Of a stretch of DNA of 64,000 bases, positions 1 through 7,942 are shown in pieces. A model generated the notes under the pieces. That model searched no databases. It was not told where the DNA came from and was given only the letters and a program-made list of their open reading frames with translations. Positions within the stretch are counted from its first letter, which is position 1; each line of letters begins with the position of its first letter. Origin of the DNA: Haliscomenobacter sp038240665 (GTDB lineage: Bacteria > Bacteroidota > Bacteroidia > Chitinophagales > Saprospiraceae). Made by a program: the position numbers and the translations under genes. The stretch covers positions 4,748-68,747 of the forward strand of contig JBBRGN010000001.1 in assembly GCA_038240665.1 (NCBI GenBank), written 5' to 3'.

Positions 1-1509
1 GGGGAAAAAGCTTGGTACGCGCTCCGCAATGGGGCGCTGTTTAATACCGTTCGCGAGCGGGTAAAAAACTCGTTTAGCATCCGTTCACTCAAGGAAGACA
101 TTGCCGCTGCCTTGGGGTACAATCCCGCAGAACTCAAGGCAAAAATTTCATTTGTAGAACAACACCGCAGCCACATGGCCTCGGCTTTTTTTGTCTCACC
201 TTTTGAAGAATGCGCCATTCTTACCCTTGACGGGATGGGCGATTTCACCTCCACCATGCGCGGCGTAGGCAAAGGTTTAAAAATTGAGGTCATCGATAGC
301 GTTTCCTACCCCCATTCCTTGGGGATGATGTATACCGCGTTTACGCAGTACTTAGGTTTCCCTTATTATGGCGACGAATACAAAGTAATGGGTTTGGCTC
401 CTTATGGCTCCCCCACCTTGTTGGATAAAGTAGCGGATGTCGTTTTTTTAAAAAAGAATGGGTTGTTTGAATTGAACCCCAAGTATTTCCGTCATTTCAA
501 GGAAGGCGTAACGATGAGCTGGCAAGGAGGCGATCCCCATGTGGAAGCCATTTTTTCAGAAGAAATGGTAAAACAGTTTGGTCCGGCGCGACAAAAAGAG
601 GAACCCCTTACCGATTACCACCGCAACCTGGCTACCTCCGTACAGCGATTCACCGAGCAGGTGATTTTTCACGTGGCGGAGGATTTGTACAAAAAAACGG
701 GACTTAAAAACCTGTGTATTGCTGGAGGGGTGGCGCAAAATTCGGTGGCCAACGGTAAATTTTTGCAGTCTACTTCTTTTGAACGGGTATTTATCCCTCC
801 TGCTGGCCATGATGCAGGAACCGCTTCTGGCGCTGCCTTATATGACATCCACCAGCTTAAACAACACCCTCGCGCGGCCTTTACCCACCAAGCCCATACG
901 GGCGCACAATTCAGTAACGAAGAAATTGAAGCGTACTTGCGCACCCGCGGGATCGATTACACCCGCTATGCTGATGACGATTTGTTTGAAGTAGTCAGCG
1001 ATGCCTTGATGCAAGCCAAGGTGATCGGCTGGTTTCAGGGGCGTGCTGAGTTTGGTCCGCGGGCGCTGGGCAATCGTTCGATCATCGTTGACCCCAGCCG
1101 AATGGATGCCAAAGACCTCTTGAATGCAAAAATCAAACGCCGCGAAAGTTTTAGGCCGTTTGCACCGTCGATACTTAAAGAAGCCACGGCCGATTATTTC
1201 GAACAAGTGGACGATGTGCCCTTTATGGAAAAAGTGTTTTTGATTCGCGAAGAAAAACGCGCCAGCATTCCCGCAGTCACCCATGTAGATGGCACTGGTC
1301 GCTTACAAACCGTGGAAGAAAAAGACAATCCGCGGTACTACCGTTTGATCAAGCGGTTTGGTGAAAAATCGGGCGTACCCATTTTGCTCAATACCTCTTT
1401 TAACGAAAACGAACCCATCGTCAACACCCCAGAACATGCCTTGGAGTGTTATCTGCGTACCCAAATGGACATGTTAGTGTTGGAAAATTGTGTGATCCAG
1501 CGTTCATGA
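1..1509 (+). CDS. Carbamoyltransferase, NodU/CmcH family (5' partial)
   Basis: The frame is open to base 1 with no stop, so the start lies left of the window; the TTG at 112 is internal. The visible part holds the second half of the N-terminal Kae1-like domain (VEQHRSHMASAFF with the metal-binding histidines, LDGMGDF, GDEYKVMGLAPYG, GGVAQNSVANGKF) and the C-terminal carbamoyltransferase domain (GWFQGRAEFGPRALGNRSI, RESFRPFAPSIL, NTSFNENEPIV). The family moves a carbamoyl group from carbamoyl phosphate, through carbamoyl-adenylate, onto a sugar or antibiotic hydroxyl. The glycosyltransferase that follows overlaps it by 4 nt, and nucleotide-sugar genes come next, so a surface polysaccharide or glycolipid substrate is the likely target (inference). 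Confidence 0.93.
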   Translation, partial: GEKAWYALRNGALFNTVRERVKNSFSIRSLKEDIAAALGYNPAELKAKISFVEQHRSHMASAFFVSPFEECAILTLDGMGDFTSTMRGVGKGLKIEVIDSVSYPHSLGMMYTAFTQYLGFPYYGDEYKVMGLAPYGSPTLLDKVADVVFLKKNGLFELNPKYFRHFKEGVTMSWQGGDPHVEAIFSEEMVKQFGPARQKEEPLTDYHRNLATSVQRFTEQVIFHVAEDLYKKTGLKNLCIAGGVAQNSVANGKFLQSTSFERVFIPPAGHDAGTASGAALYDIHQLKQHPRAAFTHQAHTGAQFSNEEIEAYLRTRGIDYTRYADDDLFEVVSDALMQAKVIGWFQGRAEFGPRALGNRSIIVDPSRMDAKDLLNAKIKRRESFRPFAPSILKEATADYFEQVDDVPFMEKVFLIREEKRASIPAVTHVDGTGRLQTVEEKDNPRYYRLIKRFGEKSGVPILLNTSFNENEPIVNTPEHALECYLRTQMDMLVLENCVIQRS

Positions 1510-2261
1510 AAGTCACCCTGATCACCGCTACCTACAACAGTGCGGCCACCATCCGCGATACCCTGGATTGCATAGCAGCCCAAGACCATCCCGATATTGA
1601 ACACATCATCGTGGATGGGGTCTCCCAGGATGCTACTTTGGCCATTGTGGCCGAGTATCCACACGTGGCCAAAGTCATTTGCGAACCTGACAAAGGCCTT
1701 TACGATGCCATGAATAAGGGCATCCGCGCGGCGAGTGGCGAGGTGATTGGAATCTTAAATTCCGACGATTTTTATGGGCATTCGCAGTTAATCAGCAGGG
1801 TAGTAGCTTTAATGAAAAAAACCGGTGCCGATACCCTGTATGCTGATTTGGAATACGTGGATGCCCTCCAAACCGATAAAGTGGTGCGGCATTGGAAGTC
1901 GCAGGCTTATGATTCGCAATTGTTTTACCAAGGTTGGATGCCGCCCCATCCTACTTTTTTTGTTCGGAAGGAGGTGTACGCGCAATATGGCGGTTTCCTT
2001 ACTTCCTTGCGCTTTGCGGCAGATTATGAATTGATGTTGCGGTTTTTACTGCGACATGGGGTTTCTACCGCTTACTTACCCGAGGTAGCGACCAAAATGC
2101 GCATGGGCGGGTTGAGCAATGCGGGTTGGAAAAACCGTTGGAAGGCCAACCGCGAAGATCGTGAGGCTTGGCGTTTGAATGGTTTGCAGCCGCGGTTTTT
2201 TACGATTGTACTGAAGCCGTTAAGGAAAATTGGGCAGTTTTTACCGCAGCTAAGGGGGTGA
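1506..2261 (+). CDS. Family 2 glycosyltransferase (WcaA-like)
   Basis: 251 residues from ATG 1506, whose ATGA overlaps the stop of the carbamoyltransferase, indicating translational coupling. An earlier in-frame start at 1446 would lie wholly inside the upstream gene and is not used. GT-A fold signatures are visible: TATYNSAATIRDTL at the nucleotide-binding strand, VDGVSQDAT, EPDKGLYDAMNKGI, the DxD-type motif ILNSDDFY, and PHPTFFVRKEVY with RFAADYELMLRF in the acceptor half. It has no membrane segment. Donor and acceptor cannot be told from sequence; GDP-fucose or GDP-mannose are candidates because gmd and fcl follow. Confidence 0.9.
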   Translation: MKVTLITATYNSAATIRDTLDCIAAQDHPDIEHIIVDGVSQDATLAIVAEYPHVAKVICEPDKGLYDAMNKGIRAASGEVIGILNSDDFYGHSQLISRVVALMKKTGADTLYADLEYVDALQTDKVVRHWKSQAYDSQLFYQGWMPPHPTFFVRKEVYAQYGGFLTSLRFAADYELMLRFLLRHGVSTAYLPEVATKMRMGGLSNAGWKNRWKANREDREAWRLNGLQPRFFTIVLKPLRKIGQFLPQLRG

Positions 2262-2321
2262 ACAAGGGTGTTTTTTGATATCGCCTTTTTTTCCTGAGGA
2301 ACGGCCTGGTCTTTTTGCACC

Positions 2322-2437
2322 AGGGCAAACGCATGAATGCCAGAAGCGATCTCAGAGAGGTCTAACGTTTGTAATATGCCCCCAACACGCAAACCTTAGA
2401 CCTCTCCGAGGTCAGTACTAATTCATGCGTTTGCCCT
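2322..2437. repeat. Long imperfect inverted repeat, 116 nt
   Basis: The outer arms are perfect 17-mers: AGGGCAAACGCATGAAT at 2322-2338 and its reverse complement at 2421-2437. The inner arms, 2355-2371 and 2390-2406, pair over 17 nt with one mismatch, leaving a loop of about 18 nt. The element lies alone in the 481-nt gap between the glycosyltransferase and gmd. It carries no ORF. A MITE-like or structured repeat is possible, as is a large hairpin separating two transcription units. A TACTTTTG box at 2437-2444 overlaps its right end, but no -33 partner is evident. Confidence 0.7.
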
Positions 2438-2623
2438 ACTTTTGCACTGAGTGTAGTATTAATAAGCACCGTTTTTTTAGCATAACCTCCGGACAACCCA
2501 GCAGCAGCGTTGAAATCAAAATTAAAAAAAAACAACCCTTTAAAAAGTGTAAAAAACCGCAATATAACGCACTTAAGAACTTGATTAACTCTCGGTGTAA
2601 GAAATGAGTGCGTAATAAGTTTC

Positions 2624-2657
2624 CTATTTTGGCGAGACTATTTTGTTGCCAAAATAG
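2624..2657. promoter_or_regulatory. Three-half-site operator-like motif upstream of gmd
   Basis: CTATTTTGGC (2624-2633) is inverted perfectly as GCCAAAATAG (2648-2657), and a third half-site CTATTTTG (2638-2645) lies between them in direct orientation. The central copy can pair with the right arm (8 bp, 4-nt loop) in competition with the left copy (10 bp). The site is 86-119 nt before the gmd start. It could be an operator or an alternative-hairpin leader; no regulator is identified. Confidence 0.45.
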
Positions 2658-2742
2658 ACAATTTATTTTCAAATCATTCCTACCTTTATACTCAAATTCA
2701 AATCCTAGTGTACCTTTTCTAGTAACAAACAGTCAAAAGAAA

Positions 2743-3897
2743 ATGAAGAAAAAAGCCCTACTTACAGGAATCACCGGCCAAGATGGAGCCTATCTATCTG
2801 AGCTGCTATTGGCCAAAGGCTATGAAGTACACGGCATCAAACGCCGCAGCTCCATGTTCAATACCCAGCGGATCGACCATTTGTATCAAGATCCACACGA
2901 TACAGATTTGAAATTTGTGCTCCACTACGGCGATCTTACCGATAGCACCAACCTGATCCGCATCATCCAAGAGGTACAACCCGATGAAATTTATAACCTT
3001 GGCGCACAGTCGCATGTACAGGTAAGTTTTGAAACGCCTGAATACACTGCCAATTCTGACGCCATCGGTACTTTGCGCCTGCTCGAGGCCATCCGTTTGT
3101 TGGGATTAAGCGAAAAAACGCGTTTTTACCAGGCTTCCACCTCCGAATTGTACGGATTGGTGCAGGAAGTACCCCAATCGGAAAAAACGCCCTTTTATCC
3201 GCGTTCTCCTTATGCGGCGGCAAAACTTTATGCCTACTGGATCACCGTTAACTACCGGGAGGCGTACAACATGTTTGCTTGCAATGGCATCCTTTTTAAC
3301 CACGAATCGCCGCTACGAGGAGAAACATTCGTCACCCGCAAAATCACCCGCGCGGCTGCTAAAATTGCGTTGGGTTTGCAGCAAAAGATATTCTTGGGCA
3401 ACCTCGATGCCCAACGCGACTGGGGACACGCCAAAGATTACGTGGAAGCAATGTACTTGATGTTGCAACAGCCTGTAGCCGAAGATTATGTTGTTGCCAC
3501 AGGAACCACGACTGAGGTACGCGAATTTGTCCGCATGAGTTTTCAGGAATTGGGCATTAGCGTAGATTTTTCAGGAACCGGTCAGGATGAAAAAGGAGTG
3601 ATCACCGCTATTGATGCCAATAAATACCATTCCACTACGGGCATCGAACCAGGAGCCAGCGGAAAAATGGCGAAGGTAGGTCAGGAAGTGGTGGCCATTG
3701 ACCCGCGTTATTTCCGGCCCACGGAGGTAGAGCTTTTGATTGGCGACCCCAGCAAGGCCAACCGACAACTGGGCTGGAAGCCCAAGTATGACCTTGCAGC
3801 ATTGGTAGGGGAAATGGTGGCCGCCGATTTGGCGATTTTTAGAAAAGAGAAAATCTTACTCGAACACGGTTTTGATGTCCTACAACAGTTTGAATAG
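2743..3897 (+). CDS. gmd: GDP-mannose 4,6-dehydratase
   Basis: 384 residues from ATG 2743; the frame is open upstream to 2608, but homology begins at MKKKALLTGITGQDGAYLSEL. It is an extended short-chain dehydrogenase: the NADP-binding glycine motif GITGQDG sits at residues 9-15, followed by IKRRSS, the TSELYG region carrying the catalytic Thr and Glu, and YAAAKLYAYW with the YxxxK pair. The substrate motif NHESPLRGETFVTRKI is present. It converts GDP-D-mannose to GDP-4-keto-6-deoxymannose in the cytoplasm. fcl starts 9 nt after its stop and does the next step, and manC at 11232 provides the substrate, so the window encodes a GDP-L-fucose route. Confidence 0.97.
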   Translation: MKKKALLTGITGQDGAYLSELLLAKGYEVHGIKRRSSMFNTQRIDHLYQDPHDTDLKFVLHYGDLTDSTNLIRIIQEVQPDEIYNLGAQSHVQVSFETPEYTANSDAIGTLRLLEAIRLLGLSEKTRFYQASTSELYGLVQEVPQSEKTPFYPRSPYAAAKLYAYWITVNYREAYNMFACNGILFNHESPLRGETFVTRKITRAAAKIALGLQQKIFLGNLDAQRDWGHAKDYVEAMYLMLQQPVAEDYVVATGTTTEVREFVRMSFQELGISVDFSGTGQDEKGVITAIDANKYHSTTGIEPGASGKMAKVGQEVVAIDPRYFRPTEVELLIGDPSKANRQLGWKPKYDLAALVGEMVAADLAIFRKEKILLEHGFDVLQQFE

Positions 3898-3906
3898 CCC
3901 TAGGTG

Positions 3907-4839
3907 ATGGAAAAAAATGCTAAAATATATATTGCTGGTCACCGCGGTATGGTGGGATCGGCATTGACGCGAAAGTTGCTGGCTGAAGGGTATTCCAACT
4001 TGGTGGAAAGAACTTCAGCAGAATTGGATCTGCGCCAACAAACGGCGGTGGCTGATTTTTTTGCCAAAGAGCACCCGGAATACGTGTTCTTGGCCGCGGC
4101 TAAGGTGGGCGGTATCCTGGCGAACAATACTTATCGGGCGGATTTTTTGTACGATAATTTGATGATCCAGAACAACATCATCCAATCGGCTTATGCTCAT
4201 GGAGTGAAAAAACTGTTGTTTTTGGGTTCTTCCTGTATTTATCCCAAAATGGCGCCGCAACCGCTCAAGGAAGAATTCTTGCTCACCGGTTTACTTGAAC
4301 CTACCAACGAACCTTACGCCGTTGCCAAAATTACCGGTATCAAAATGTGCGATGCATTTCGTGATCAGTATGGTTGTAATTTTATTTCGGTGATGCCCAC
4401 CAATTTATATGGTCCAAACGACAACTACAATCTGCAGACGTCGCATGTGTTGCCGGCTTTGATCCGGAAGTTCCATGAGGCCAAACGCGATGGGCAGCCC
4501 AATGTAACGCTCTGGGGCAGTGGCGCGCCGCTCCGCGAATTTTTGCATACTGATGATTTGGCGGAGGCCTGCTTTTTTTTGATGCAGACTTATGATGAGC
4601 CGGGGTTTGTCAACATTGGTACGGGGGTTGATCTTTCGATTAAGGCTTTGGCGGAAATGATCGGTGGCATTGTAGGTTACAAAGGTGATATCGTGTATGA
4701 TACCAGCAAACCGGATGGTACTCCGCGCAAGTTGATGGATGTGTCGAAATTAAACTTGGCGGGTTGGAAAGCCAAGATCATGCTGGAGGATGGCATTCGC
4801 AGGGTGTATGCAGATTTGTATCAGGAAGATTGGTATTGA
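3907..4839 (+). CDS. fcl: GDP-L-fucose synthase (epimerase/reductase)
   Basis: 310 residues from ATG 3907; a GTG immediately before it at 3904 is an alternative. Short-chain dehydrogenase features: AGHRGMVGSALTRKL (GxxGxxG) at residues 10-24, LAAAKVGGI, LGSSCIYPKMAPQP with the active-site Ser/Cys, and YAVAKITGIKMC with YxxxK. MPTNLYGPNDNYN and GSGAPLREFLHTDDLA are family signatures. It epimerises and reduces the Gmd product to GDP-L-fucose. It forms an operon with gmd and is followed by a strong terminator at 4947-4987. Confidence 0.96.
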   Translation: MEKNAKIYIAGHRGMVGSALTRKLLAEGYSNLVERTSAELDLRQQTAVADFFAKEHPEYVFLAAAKVGGILANNTYRADFLYDNLMIQNNIIQSAYAHGVKKLLFLGSSCIYPKMAPQPLKEEFLLTGLLEPTNEPYAVAKITGIKMCDAFRDQYGCNFISVMPTNLYGPNDNYNLQTSHVLPALIRKFHEAKRDGQPNVTLWGSGAPLREFLHTDDLAEACFFLMQTYDEPGFVNIGTGVDLSIKALAEMIGGIVGYKGDIVYDTSKPDGTPRKLMDVSKLNLAGWKAKIMLEDGIRRVYADLYQEDWY

Positions 4840-4946
4840 GGAGCTTATCATTTTTAATGATGAATGATGAATTTGGTGCAAGGCCGTGAGTAGTTGGGTA
4901 ATCTAATCCCCGGCAAGTGGTAGTAAGTCAATGTTGTGAACTACAC

Positions 4947-4987
4947 AAAAAGCCCCCCGATATGGCGATAACGGGGGGCTTTTTTTT
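4947..4987. terminator. Rho-independent terminator after fcl
   Basis: A perfect 13-bp stem (4947-4959 with 4972-4984) has a core of six G:C pairs and a 12-nt loop, followed by a run of T ending at 4987. The A-run on the left arm makes it potentially bidirectional. It closes the gmd-fcl operon. Confidence 0.9.
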
Positions 4988-5014
4988 GCGCTTGGGTTGA
5001 AAAATTTAAAATCC

Positions 5015-5050
5015 TGTCAATAGCTCCAGAGGAGCGACATGTCAATAGCT
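5015..5050. repeat. Short REP-like palindrome flanked by 11-bp direct repeats
   Basis: TGTCAATAGCT occurs at 5015-5025 and again at 5040-5050, 25 nt apart. Between and overlapping them is the palindrome GCTCC-AGA-GGAGC (5023-5035). It sits 44 nt upstream of the AAA-ATPase-like gene. From memory, sequences of the form CTCCAGAGGAGCGACAT recur in related genomes; only this copy was noticed here. Confidence 0.45.
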
Positions 5051-5056
5051 TGACGA

Positions 5057-5089
5057 TTTAATAAAATCCCCCAATTCTCCTTACCTTTG
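5057..5089 (+). promoter_or_regulatory. Bacteroidota-type promoter for the AAA-ATPase-like gene
   Basis: An exact -7 box TACCTTTG (5082-5089) lies 21 nt after TTTA (5057-5060), one mismatch from the TTTG -33 element. The ATG is at 5094, so the predicted start of transcription falls at or within a few bases of the start codon, suggesting a leaderless or near-leaderless mRNA. Confidence 0.45.
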
Positions 5090-5093
5090 TTGC

Positions 5094-6662
5094 ATGACCA
5101 GGCAAAAATTACCAATCGGTATCCAGGATTTTCGAAAAATTCGGGAAGGTGACTATGTTTATGTTGATAAAACGGAGTACATCTACCATTTAATCCAACA
5201 AGGAAGTTATTATTTCCTGTCTCGCCCGCGGCATTTTGGCAAATCCTTATTGATAAGCACTTTGCGCTATGTATTCGAAGGCCAGCGCGATCTTTTTAAA
5301 GGTCTGTGGATTGAATCCCGCCACGATTGGCAAGCTTCCCCAGTCATCCCGATTGCATTTAAAAGCATCGGCTATGTTGACCTTGGTCTTCCGGCTGCCA
5401 TTGATCGGCGACTGGAAGAGATTGCCCAGGAAAACGGACTTATGCTCAAGGAAAAGGGAAATGCGCTGCGTTTTCAAGAACTCATCAAATCCTTATCGGT
5501 CAATGGCATGGTGGTTGTTCTAATCAATGAATACGACAAACCCATCATCGATTATTTAGAGGATCTTGATCAAGCGCGACAAAATCGGGATATCCTAAAA
5601 AAAATTTATTCCATCCTCAAGGAAGCCGACCCTTATTTACGGCTGATTTTTATTACCGGGGTATCTAAATTTAGTAAGGTTTCGATTTTTTCAGACCTCA
5701 ACAACCTAGAAGACATTACCATTTCTCGCCCCTACAGTGCCATCGCGGGTTATACCGAAAAAGAACTGAATAGTTACTTTACCCCCTGGGTAGAAGCGCT
5801 TTCTGCTGAACGGGAGATCAGTACAGATGCCCTACATCGGGAAATAAAAGAATGGTACAATGGTTATAATTGGACTGGAAAAGAACGGATATACAACCCT
5901 TTTTCCATTCTCAATTATTTTAAAAGCGGCCAATTCCGAAATTATTGGTTTGCTACCGGGACGCCTACTTTTCTCATCAAACTGCTTCACGACGGCTGGC
6001 AATACCGATTGGACGACTTGGAGGTAAGTGCCACTTTATTGGATACTTTACAGATTGAAAATCCGGATTTTCGATCTTTGCTTTTCCAAACTGGTTACTT
6101 GACCATCAAAAACGAACTGGCTTTTAATGTTTACACCTTAGATTATCCCAATTTAGAGGTAAAAGATTCCTTATCGCAGCATTTGCTTGGCGCTTTTAGT
6201 TTTAAAAGCGGGCTGGATTCCGCTCCAAGCGTATTGCGACTAAAAAAAGCGCTGGATAAAAACGACTTGGCTTTGTTTTTTAAACTCCTGGATCAATTGT
6301 ACGCAAACATTCCTGAACGCGTGTTTCGGGGAAAAATCGAAGCTTCTTATCATGCCGTGTTGTACACTGCATTGAGCATCCTTGCTGTTTACATTCGCTG
6401 CGAAGTGGCTGTAGGCGAAGACTATGCTGATGCCCTGATTGAAACGGATACGCACGTCTATTTGATGGAATTTAAAATTGCCAAAACCGCTGATCAAGGG
6501 TTGAAACAAATACGTCAGCGCCGTTATGCTGCTGCTTTTCAAGCCGATGAACGACAAGTAATTGGTGTTGGCGTGGCCTTTAGTCCCGATAGCAAAGGGG
6601 TGGCTGATTGGAAAGAAGAAACATTTAAAAAATACGCTTCTGGCTCATTTTTTCTCTCGTAA
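5094..6662 (+). CDS. AAA-ATPase-like / PD-(D/E)XK nuclease superfamily protein
   Basis: 522 residues with the architecture of the AAA-ATPase_like plus PDDEXK_9 family, usually found as solitary, often multicopy genes in Bacteroidota. The N-terminus KLPIGIQDFRKIRE is the usual family start. Walker A is RPRHFGKS (residues 44-51; the more usual form is RPRRFGKS). The Walker B equivalent reads VVVLINEYDKP (140-150), with Asn145 where the family normally has Asp (LIDEYDKP). The C-terminal nuclease-like motif is D446 followed by EFK at 459-461. Biological function is unknown for the family; roles in defence or mobile-element biology are speculation. It interrupts the polysaccharide genes and has its own promoter, so it is probably an insertion into that cluster. 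Confidence 0.88.
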   Translation: MTRQKLPIGIQDFRKIREGDYVYVDKTEYIYHLIQQGSYYFLSRPRHFGKSLLISTLRYVFEGQRDLFKGLWIESRHDWQASPVIPIAFKSIGYVDLGLPAAIDRRLEEIAQENGLMLKEKGNALRFQELIKSLSVNGMVVVLINEYDKPIIDYLEDLDQARQNRDILKKIYSILKEADPYLRLIFITGVSKFSKVSIFSDLNNLEDITISRPYSAIAGYTEKELNSYFTPWVEALSAEREISTDALHREIKEWYNGYNWTGKERIYNPFSILNYFKSGQFRNYWFATGTPTFLIKLLHDGWQYRLDDLEVSATLLDTLQIENPDFRSLLFQTGYLTIKNELAFNVYTLDYPNLEVKDSLSQHLLGAFSFKSGLDSAPSVLRLKKALDKNDLALFFKLLDQLYANIPERVFRGKIEASYHAVLYTALSILAVYIRCEVAVGEDYADALIETDTHVYLMEFKIAKTADQGLKQIRQRRYAAAFQADERQVIGVGVAFSPDSKGVADWKEETFKKYASGSFFLS

Positions 6663-6711
6663 ATCCTATTTTCGCACACCAATACCTGTTTCATACCTAC
6701 AACATGTAACC

Positions 6712-7806
6712 ATGAAAATCATTTCTATCGTTGGCGCTAGACCCAATTTCATCAAAGTAGCTCCCCTGCACCGCGCCTTCCAACAAGAAAGCAAGATCGT
6801 TTCGAAAATCGTACACACGGGGCAGCATTATGACGCCAAGATGAGCGATGTTTTTTTTGAACAACTGCAATTGCCCCAACCTGATTATTTCCTGGGCGCG
6901 GGCGGCGGTACGCATACCCAACAGGTAGCGCAAATCATGCTGGCATTTGAAGAAATCATTGAAAAAGAAAAACCCGACGTGGTGCTGGTGGTTGGGGATG
7001 TAAATTCAACGGTGGCGGCGGCGATGGTGGCCAAAAAAACGCCTGGCGTGTTGCTGGCCCACAATGAAGCGGGATTGCGCAGCGGCGACCGCAGTATGCC
7101 CGAAGAGATCAACCGCTTGGTGACCGATAGCATCAGCGATCTGTATTTTGTCACGGAAATGGCGGGGATGATCAATTTGGCCAAGGAAAATGTAGCGGAT
7201 CAAAAAATCCATTTTGTCGGCAATGTGATGATCGATTCGCTGGTGCATTACCGCGAAACGGCTGCACAATGCGGCGCCATGGAAAAATTGGGACTAAAGC
7301 CCAAAGAATTTTTCCTGATGACCATGCACCGCCCATCCAATGTTGACGATCAAGCTGGCTTGGAAAGCATCTTGAGCATCATTCGCTATATCGCCGAACG
7401 CCAAACCCTGGTTTTCCCAATTCACCCCCGCACCTTGAAAAATTTGCAGAAGTTTGGTTTGGAAAGCCAATTGCGTTCCATTCACAATCTTATGCTTACC
7501 GAACCTTTAGGCTACTTTGAATTCCTCCAATTGATGGACAATGCCACTGCAATTGTCACCGATTCTGGCGGTATTCAAGAAGAAACAACTTATCTGCAAG
7601 CACCTTGTCTAACTTTCCGCGATACCACGGAGCGTCCCGTTACCGTGGAGTTGGGCTCCAATGTGTTGCTCGCCGACCTGAATCCAAGCACCGCTAATCA
7701 AAACATTCAGCAGATCCTGGACGGAAAATGGAAAAAAGGCATCGTACCTCCACTATGGGATGGCAAAGCAGCCGAGCGAATTGCGGGTATTTTAGCCAAT
7801 TTGTAA
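6712..7806 (+). CDS. wecB: UDP-N-acetylglucosamine 2-epimerase (non-hydrolysing)
   Basis: 364 residues from ATG 6712; the longer frame from 6562 overlaps the preceding gene and is rejected because homology starts at MKIISIVGARPNFIKVAPLH. GT-B fold signatures: GQHYDAKMSDVFF, VVVGDVNSTVAAA, HNEAGLRSGDRSMPEEINR, MTMHRPSNVDD, FPIHPRT and TDSGGIQEET. It interconverts UDP-GlcNAc and UDP-ManNAc in the cytoplasm for surface-polysaccharide building. It belongs functionally with the sugar genes on either side. Confidence 0.95.
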   Translation: MKIISIVGARPNFIKVAPLHRAFQQESKIVSKIVHTGQHYDAKMSDVFFEQLQLPQPDYFLGAGGGTHTQQVAQIMLAFEEIIEKEKPDVVLVVGDVNSTVAAAMVAKKTPGVLLAHNEAGLRSGDRSMPEEINRLVTDSISDLYFVTEMAGMINLAKENVADQKIHFVGNVMIDSLVHYRETAAQCGAMEKLGLKPKEFFLMTMHRPSNVDDQAGLESILSIIRYIAERQTLVFPIHPRTLKNLQKFGLESQLRSIHNLMLTEPLGYFEFLQLMDNATAIVTDSGGIQEETTYLQAPCLTFRDTTERPVTVELGSNVLLADLNPSTANQNIQQILDGKWKKGIVPPLWDGKAAERIAGILANL

Positions 7807-7885
7807 GAAAAGAGGCAAAATTTAGATCCGAAAAAAAATTATCCGTTTTAGGAATTTCCTAATTTGAAGGCTTAACCAATTGCGC

Positions 7886-7920
7886 GCAAATGCCGCCCAA
7901 CGAAAATTGGCGGCATTTGC
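7886..7920 (+). terminator. GC-rich hairpin between wecB and the Asp-box gene
   Basis: A perfect 12-bp stem (7886-7897 with 7909-7920) extends by two more A:T pairs past a one-base bulge. Only a short T-rich stretch follows, so termination may be weak. It ends 22 nt before the next start codon and could instead act as a leader hairpin. Confidence 0.5.
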
Positions 7921-7942
7921 ACGTTTTATACCCTTTACTACC

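Noticed and set aside
2608..2742. N-terminal extension of gmd
   Set aside because: The family starts at the MKKKALLTGITGQDG motif; the extension covers the CTATTTTG half-sites and is not conserved-looking.
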